Shown here: in pieces, positions 25,201-32,400 of the stretch
Layout of the letters: every line of letters starts with the position of its first letter
Numbering within the stretch: the stretch's first letter is position 1
Assembly: GCA_002943765.1 (NCBI GenBank)
Contig: PQWQ01000011.1
Coordinates: 1,426,001-1,490,000 of the forward strand
From: Psoroptes ovis
Taxonomy: Eukaryota; Arthropoda; Arachnida; Sarcoptiformes; Psoroptidae
DNA: 64,000 bases
Direction of reading: 5' to 3'
Made by a program: the position numbers and the translations under genes
The notes under the pieces: model-generated
The model's input: only the letters and a program-made list of their open reading frames with translations
What the model was told of the DNA's origin: nothing
Databases searched by the model: none

Positions 25201-28200
25201 AACGGCAGCAGCAGCAGCAGCAGCCATATTAAAGAATCGTTTGACATATTAATGGGCGAAAAAAATAAAACCTATGATGACTTGTTTGCATGTGAAACAT
25301 GAGAAAAACATGATGAAATTAAAACATTTCCAAATTGTCCATTGTAAATGAGTTTTTTCGTTCAGTTTTTCTCATTTTGTTCAATTTATATTAGCTTCTT
25401 CATCATTTTAAGGGTAATAATTGCGAGAATAACAATAAAAATCTTGCAAATTTTCAAGTTTTTATTATTATTATTATTATTATAATTATTACCCTTAAAA
25501 TCACCATCATCATCATCATCATGGCAGAAATCAGAAATTAAAAGAAATGAATCTACTGAAAATCAAGAAAAACAATGACATTTGAACATGAGACAAATAT
25601 AAAATAAAAATAAAATAAAGGAATTCAGGAAAAATGAAAAAAATATTTAGAATATTGAATATCAGGTTGTCCGAAAAGTTTTTGCAGATTATATCTTGTA
25701 GGGAATCATGAGAAAATTGGCAAGAACTTATCGGACAACCTAATAAATGAATCAATGAATGTATGAAATAAGTACAAGAAATGTTTGAATGTAAAAATGA
25801 TATCAAAATATTTCATTATTTTTCTTTTAATTTTTCAAAACTTTTCATAAACTTTTTATGAATATTTTCCCGTCTTATTATTATCATTATTATTGTTGTA
25901 GGGTTTGTGATATGATAATTTCAAAGTGTGGAGATGCTGATGATCGAAAGTGAAATTGAAAGAAGTAAAAGTTGAAAAATTCTAGAAATACAAATGAATG
26001 AATTACGAAAAACTTGAAATGACAACGGAAGATATTTAGGTCTTTTTGGCACCCAAGAATCTCGGTATTCGGAGCTTCCTTTTTATGATTGTGTTCGTAT
26101 TATTTTTTTAATTATCATTCGTAAAATGATATTTGCCTTGGAATATATATGCGAAATGTACGACAATTCTTCCAATTTTTCTCAACTTTTTCCAATGAAA
26201 ACCTAAGATAAGACGTTTCGAAAGTGTTTCAAGTTTTTTTGGTTCTTCGTCCTTTATTTTTAATAACTTTCGATAAAAAAATGAACGGATATCATTTGAA
26301 ATACGACCTTAAGCAAATTGTACAATGATGATACGACGACGATGATGATGATGACGGTAATGATTTGATGATGAATATTATATTATATGCATGGAAATTA
26401 TTATGAATTCGCTGTAATTTCTTAAGAAAAGTTTTTTCTTATATTTCAAAGATTTCTTCCTCTTCGTTTTCTTAATAGGTGATAAAAACTTGGGTATTTT
26501 TCTTTGCAATGATTTGCGTGTTTATCAATAATTATTTATGGAGTTTTTTTTACGTCTTATTACAAGGGTTGTTTCAGGGGTAATAATTTCAAGGATGAAT
26601 AGAGTTTGGAAAATGAATGGAAATGAAAGCAAATGAGTGCAAATTCTTTGAAAAAAAAGGCAGACAAATATTCATTGAAATCATATGATTTTCAATGAAA
26701 TTTCATAGATTCATAATTTAATTTCAATAATTGTCTATTTTGAATCGAAGAATAATTATTCAGATGGAAATCTTTAATTATTATTGTCTTAATTATTGAA
26801 TTGTATCAAATAATTACAATGATAATAATTATTATGATTATTTTTAGATGAATGTCGATGAAAATGGCATGAAAATAGTATGAAAACAATGGGTAGACAT
26901 TGTCATTGGTTGATATTAATGTAATGAATTAGAATGAAAATGATTGCCATTGTCCTTGTCTTCAAATGACAATTTAAAATTAAGGACAAAGAAAATTTTT
27001 TGGTGACACAAGAGTCTCAAGAATCAAGAAATTTTCAAAAGAAAACTTTAAGAAATTATGTTTGAAACAGGAATATAATTCATTTGAAAACAATTGATTC
27101 ATTCTTTCATTCATTCATTTATAATTCAAATGGCAACGGAAATGGAATTTATTTCTTCACTGATGATAACAATCTTAAAGCTGATTGTTTCATCTATGTA
27201 AAATGTGTGCGATATATGGATGAACGAATAAAATGAATTGAATTTTTTTGGGTAAAAATGAGAATTTCACATCTCTTTAAGATGGTTGATAATATCAACC
27301 ATCTTTGGACAAGTAAAATAAAGAATCATATTAATAACAATAAGATTCGAGCATTTTTGAAACGGAAATTTCAAATGTGCCAACAACCAGAATTGTTTCG
27401 TTTTCCATTGAAAAACAATGGAATCGGAATTTTTCAAAAATTTCAATAATATCGTGTGGTACCATTGACAACAGCAATTTGACCATTGAATTAATTGTAC
27501 AAATGTAACGATTATATTTTTTGAAAACTTTCTTTTTGAAAAAAGGAAAAAGATCATCATTATCATTGAATGAATGAATGAATGAAACGAATGATGGAAA
27601 ATGTTGAGAAATGCTATAATCTTCAACCAATGATCATAGTCATCATCATTATTTGAAGATTTTACGAAGAAAACGAAGAAAGCGAAGAAACGAATGATGA
27701 TTTCAATGATAATTATAATGATGATGATGATGATTAATACGATAACAAGTTCTTTCTGTTTCAATCGTATGAGATGGCCACTGAACTACACTGAATAAAG
27801 ATGAAGATGAAATGATTCTTGTTTCATCGACCATTGAACTAAGACATGAACCAAGACATGGTGAAAAAATTCAAGCAATTAGTTTTGAAAAATGTGTAAT
27901 TTTATTAGGTCGTCCCATAAGTTTTTGCCGTTTTTTAAATTTTTTTTTCATCTGAAAAACGGCAAGAACTTATAGGACAACCTTATATTTTTTTTGTGAA
28001 TTTTTGAACGAAGAAGAAATTTCAAAGATTAATTCTGTTTCGGATTCAATGAATGTTTCAAAAAATTTCCCATTTCAATTTTACTCTAAATTTCAAAGCA
28101 ATAAATTATAGATTCTTGAAAGAATTTATTTGTAAAATTCTTGGCGTAAAATTTGTACGGATTTTGCTACATTTTGAATCGAAATAACTGACATAATGAA

Positions 28201-29418
28201 TGATTGCTATCAATCAATTGATTTTTTTCACTTTGAAGCAGAGGATTTTCAATTTAATTTTAAATTTTGTTCTGTGCTTCTTGTTTTCCCTGATTCATTT
28301 AATGTTTAGGCATCCGTCAATCATACGAAATACAAGTATATGATGATTTTGCTATCAAAGGAAATACTGGCGTAAGTTTTTTTTGAATTTATGCATTTTT
28401 TTATTTTCCGAAATAATGATTTTTTATTAAATTTGAAAATTTCAAATTAAACAGATACTACGTTGCCATATACCTAGTTTTGTTCGTGAATATGTACAGG
28501 TAACAAATTGGCTGCTTTACTCATCAAACGACAACGATCATAATAATGATCGTAAAATTGTATCTGATCTGCTTAAAGGTAAAAGTTTTCGAATAATTTT
28601 CAAAAAACTTTTTTTGTTGCATTGAATTTTATGGTATTTTTATATTAATTTAAACCACAAAATTTTCGCTGATCTTATCCGATGATAAAAGCTGATAAAA
28701 CCTCGGAATATCAATCATTTTTTATTTTTAAAATTGAAAATTTTTAATTGAAAAATTTGTACTTTGTTTTTGTTTTTCTTGGTTAAAACATTTTGTATTC
28801 ATTTTAAAATATTGCCACAATGAGATAATGGTGTAGTAGCTTGAAATGAATTGATTTTTCAATTTTCAATTTTATTTTTTGAATGAAAAATAAACATTAT
28901 TATCATCAATATAATCGACAGCATAGTTGCCAATCTTACATATGAACTAGATAATATAAAAATTGAAAATTATTTCCCTGAGTTACACAATCTATCATAT
29001 TCAATCACGAATTTCCATATGTGTGTTTCAATATGTCTTATATTAACTATTGGTTTATCAAATCATTTTCAGATTCACAGTTGTTGTATTCGCATTTTTA
29101 TTTAATATAAGTTTTTGATTTTTAAATTATTTGCCATTTCTTACTTGTCAAACACAAAATAAGAGATATGAAACTGTGAAATAGCGACAAGAAAAACAGA
29201 AATGAAGGATAATTTCGATAGGAAATTATAGAAATCAAAGAAAATTAGTTTCACCATTTGTTCATAATTTCTTCAAATGAAATTATGAATCTGGTTTTCA
29301 TGTATCAAACAGAAATTGTGATTATTTCCATTTTTTTGCTTTGAAAATAAATATTTTAGGTGGCCGCTACAGTGTACTACCGAATGGTGAGCTTCATATT
29401 CATCGTATTAGTAATGAT

Positions 29419-29450
<32 letters not shown>

Positions 29451-32400
29451 AATTGATATTAATCGAATAATTGATGATAATATTAATGGCCAAATAAACA
29501 ATAATGATAATGATAATGATGATGATCATGATAATATTGTCCATATATCTTCGAAAATCACTGATCATCATCATCATAATCGTAATCATTATAAAAATAT
29601 TATTAATCAAAATGTTCAAATCAATAATCAAAATAATAATGTTAAAGAGCAAAAAAATTTAATGTTCAAGTGCCAAACAAAACATATGATAACTGGTAAT
29701 ATTAAATTAAGTGCCAATTATGGACAATTAATTGTGACAGGTAAAATATTTTAGTGGGAGAAAATAAATCGAAGGAAATTTGCTTAAATCTAATTTTCTA
29801 TGCAAATTGCAGAACCTCAAACAAATATTCCGCCAAAAATTATCGTTTCATCTTCGGCTTTATCAAATAATATCGGTAATAATAATGAAAGACCAAAAAT
29901 AATAGCAAATATGGGTCAAACTATTGAAATGCCTTGCGTTGCTCAAGCACAACCTTGGCCCCTTTTTCAATGGTATCGCATCAAACAATCAATTAATGAT
30001 TTGCAATCTTATCATGGTTTGATTACACCTGAAAGTAGATTGCAAAAAATTCAATTATGGTCATTCAAAGTTCCATTAAATGATCGATCAATCGATATTA
30101 ATAATGATAAAAATGAATTGCTCAATGGTGAACAATATGTCACACCGTATCGTCTAAGTCGTGCTGGACGATTTGTTCAAATTGATAGTTCACTATTTAT
30201 TCGTGATGTAAATATTGCTGATTCGGGCCTGTATGTTTGTGTGGCCAATAATTCACTTGGTGAAGACCGTGTCGAAATCGAATTGATCGTCAAGGCACCG
30301 TTGAGTGTTGTCATGACTCCATCACATATCTTAGCCTCTGATGGTGATACTATTAATTTCAACTGTACAATAACTGGTGGTTGGCCAATTCAACAAATTG
30401 TTTGGCGTAAAAATGCTCGTCCATTAATAATGACACCATCACCAAATGCAAATGCTCGACAACATAATAATCATCGTGTGCGTTTACTGCATCAAGATCG
30501 ACTTCTTCAAATTCGACAAGTTCGTCGCGAAGACCGTGGCATGTTTGTAAGTTATTTTTCAAATTCAATATACCTCAAATATTCATGCAATCATGAATCG
30601 ATTCTTAATAGCAATGCATTGTCAGCAATGAATTCGAATCGGTTCAAGCAAGTGGTGAATTAGCAATGACCGATGATCCACCCTCTTTCATATCAGTTTT
30701 CACCGTAACTGAACCATTGCGTCCTGGTAAGCCTTTATCGATCAAATGTTCAGCCACTGGAACGCCTCTACCTCAAATTGTGTGGACACTCGACGGAGCT
30801 CCCTTGGTCGAACATGGGCTAATTAGAGTAGGTGACTATGTCAATGGCGACAGTGTCGTCAATAGTTTTGTCAACATAAGTTCTTTGCGTACTGAAGATG
30901 GCGGCATGTATGTTTTTTTTTAATTTTAATTCATTTAAAATTAACTTGATTTTCGCATAGTTATTCATGCACTGCATCGAACGACGTTCACTCTATCAGT
31001 CATTCTGGTCGAATTAATGTTTATGGACCAGCATTTGTGCGTCAAATGAAAAATATAACTGCCATTGCTGGACATACTGTTCATCTGCATTGTCCTGCCG
31101 CTGGCTATCCACTTGAATCTATTGTATGGTTCAAAAAATCTTCTGCAAATGATCATGGAAGTCGTTTACCACAGAATCACAGACACAAATCGTTGTTGAA
31201 TGGTACTTTGGTCATCGAGAAAATTGAACGTAGCGCTGACGAAGGAACTTATCGATGTGTTGTTACCGGTCCTAACGGTGCAAGCACTGCAAGCACCGAA
31301 GTTTATATTCGTATTTTAATTGCGCCAGTGATAAGCCCATTCAATCCACCACCGAATCTTCGTGAGGGTATGAGAGTAATGCTCACCTGTTCGGTGGTTG
31401 AAGGCGATTCTCCGATACTCATTCAATTCCTTAAAGATGGTGAACCCATCCATGACACTCTCAGCCCAAGTGCCTCAAGACGAATCAAGTTGGATGTAAC
31501 CAACGAATTTTCTGCCACTTTGTTCATTTCCTCTGTGACTGCTGAAGACTCAGGAAATTATACCTGTATTGCATCTAACATGGCTGCAGTCTCCATCTAT
31601 TCAATTGTTGTCAAAGTTAATGGTAAATTTAAAATTTCATAAGCCATCAATATTTAAAAATTAATTTTTTACAGTGCCTCCAAAATGGAAAATTTCACCT
31701 ACTGACACTGAAGCCATTGAGGGTCAAAATGTGATAATTGATTGCTCAGCTAGTGGTGAACCTCGAATTTGGTGGGAACGTGCCCATGACAAATCACCCA
31801 ATTTGATTTCTTCATCTTCAACAATCGGTGAACCTGCGCCAATAATTCAATATTTTCGTACATTAGTCAGCAATTCACACATGCATACATTGGAAAATGG
31901 TAGTTTGATGATTCGTGATGCTACTGTAGAAGATTCAGGCGTTTATCTGTGTCAAGCCAATAATGGTGTTGGTTCAGGATTAAGTAAAGTCATAACACTG
32001 AAAGTTCATGGTGAGATTAATGAATTGTATGCAATTAAAAAAGATTAATTTTTTGTTTTCAGTTCCAGCACATTTCAAAAGTAAATTCTCAGCCCACACC
32101 GCACAACGAGGAGAATCGATTGAATTTTCTTGCGATGCTTTCGGGGAATTACCTGTTTCAATTCAAATCGCCAAAGACAGAATGCCACTTGATTTTGGCA
32201 ATATTTTTGATCGATTATCTTCTGATCCTTCGCTTGAACAACAAATATTGCACACTGACAATCGATATCATTTACTCAGACGAGTGACCGATGAAACTGA
32301 TCGAGCAATCACTTCATACATTTTGCGCATCTCAAATGTTGATCGCCGTGATTCATCTCTTTTCACTTGCTTGGCATCTAATAAATATGGCAAAGACGAA

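Larger units (their letters stand above)
11634..28309 (+). other. 16.7 kb intron of the Dscam-like gene
   Basis: Bounded by GTAAGT at 11634 and TTTAG at 28309, it separates Ig1 from the N-terminal half of Ig2. In classical arthropod Dscam1 this is the site of the exon-4 alternative array. I found no repeated Ig-half exons here. Contents: 16 MITE copies, the 1.28 kb TIR element, a decamer tandem array (13581), long hairpins at 22990 and 25407, a T34 run, and simple repeats. No convincing gene on either strand. Confidence 0.8.

Noticed and set aside
27267..27764. 165-codon minus frame with Ile and Phe runs
   Set aside because: Open because of low-complexity repeats; no homology recognised and it overlaps a perfect palindrome.
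29377..29652. Minus-strand frame made almost entirely of Ile, Met and Asn
   Set aside because: It is the complement of the AAT/GAT repeat in the Dscam-like Ig2 exon.
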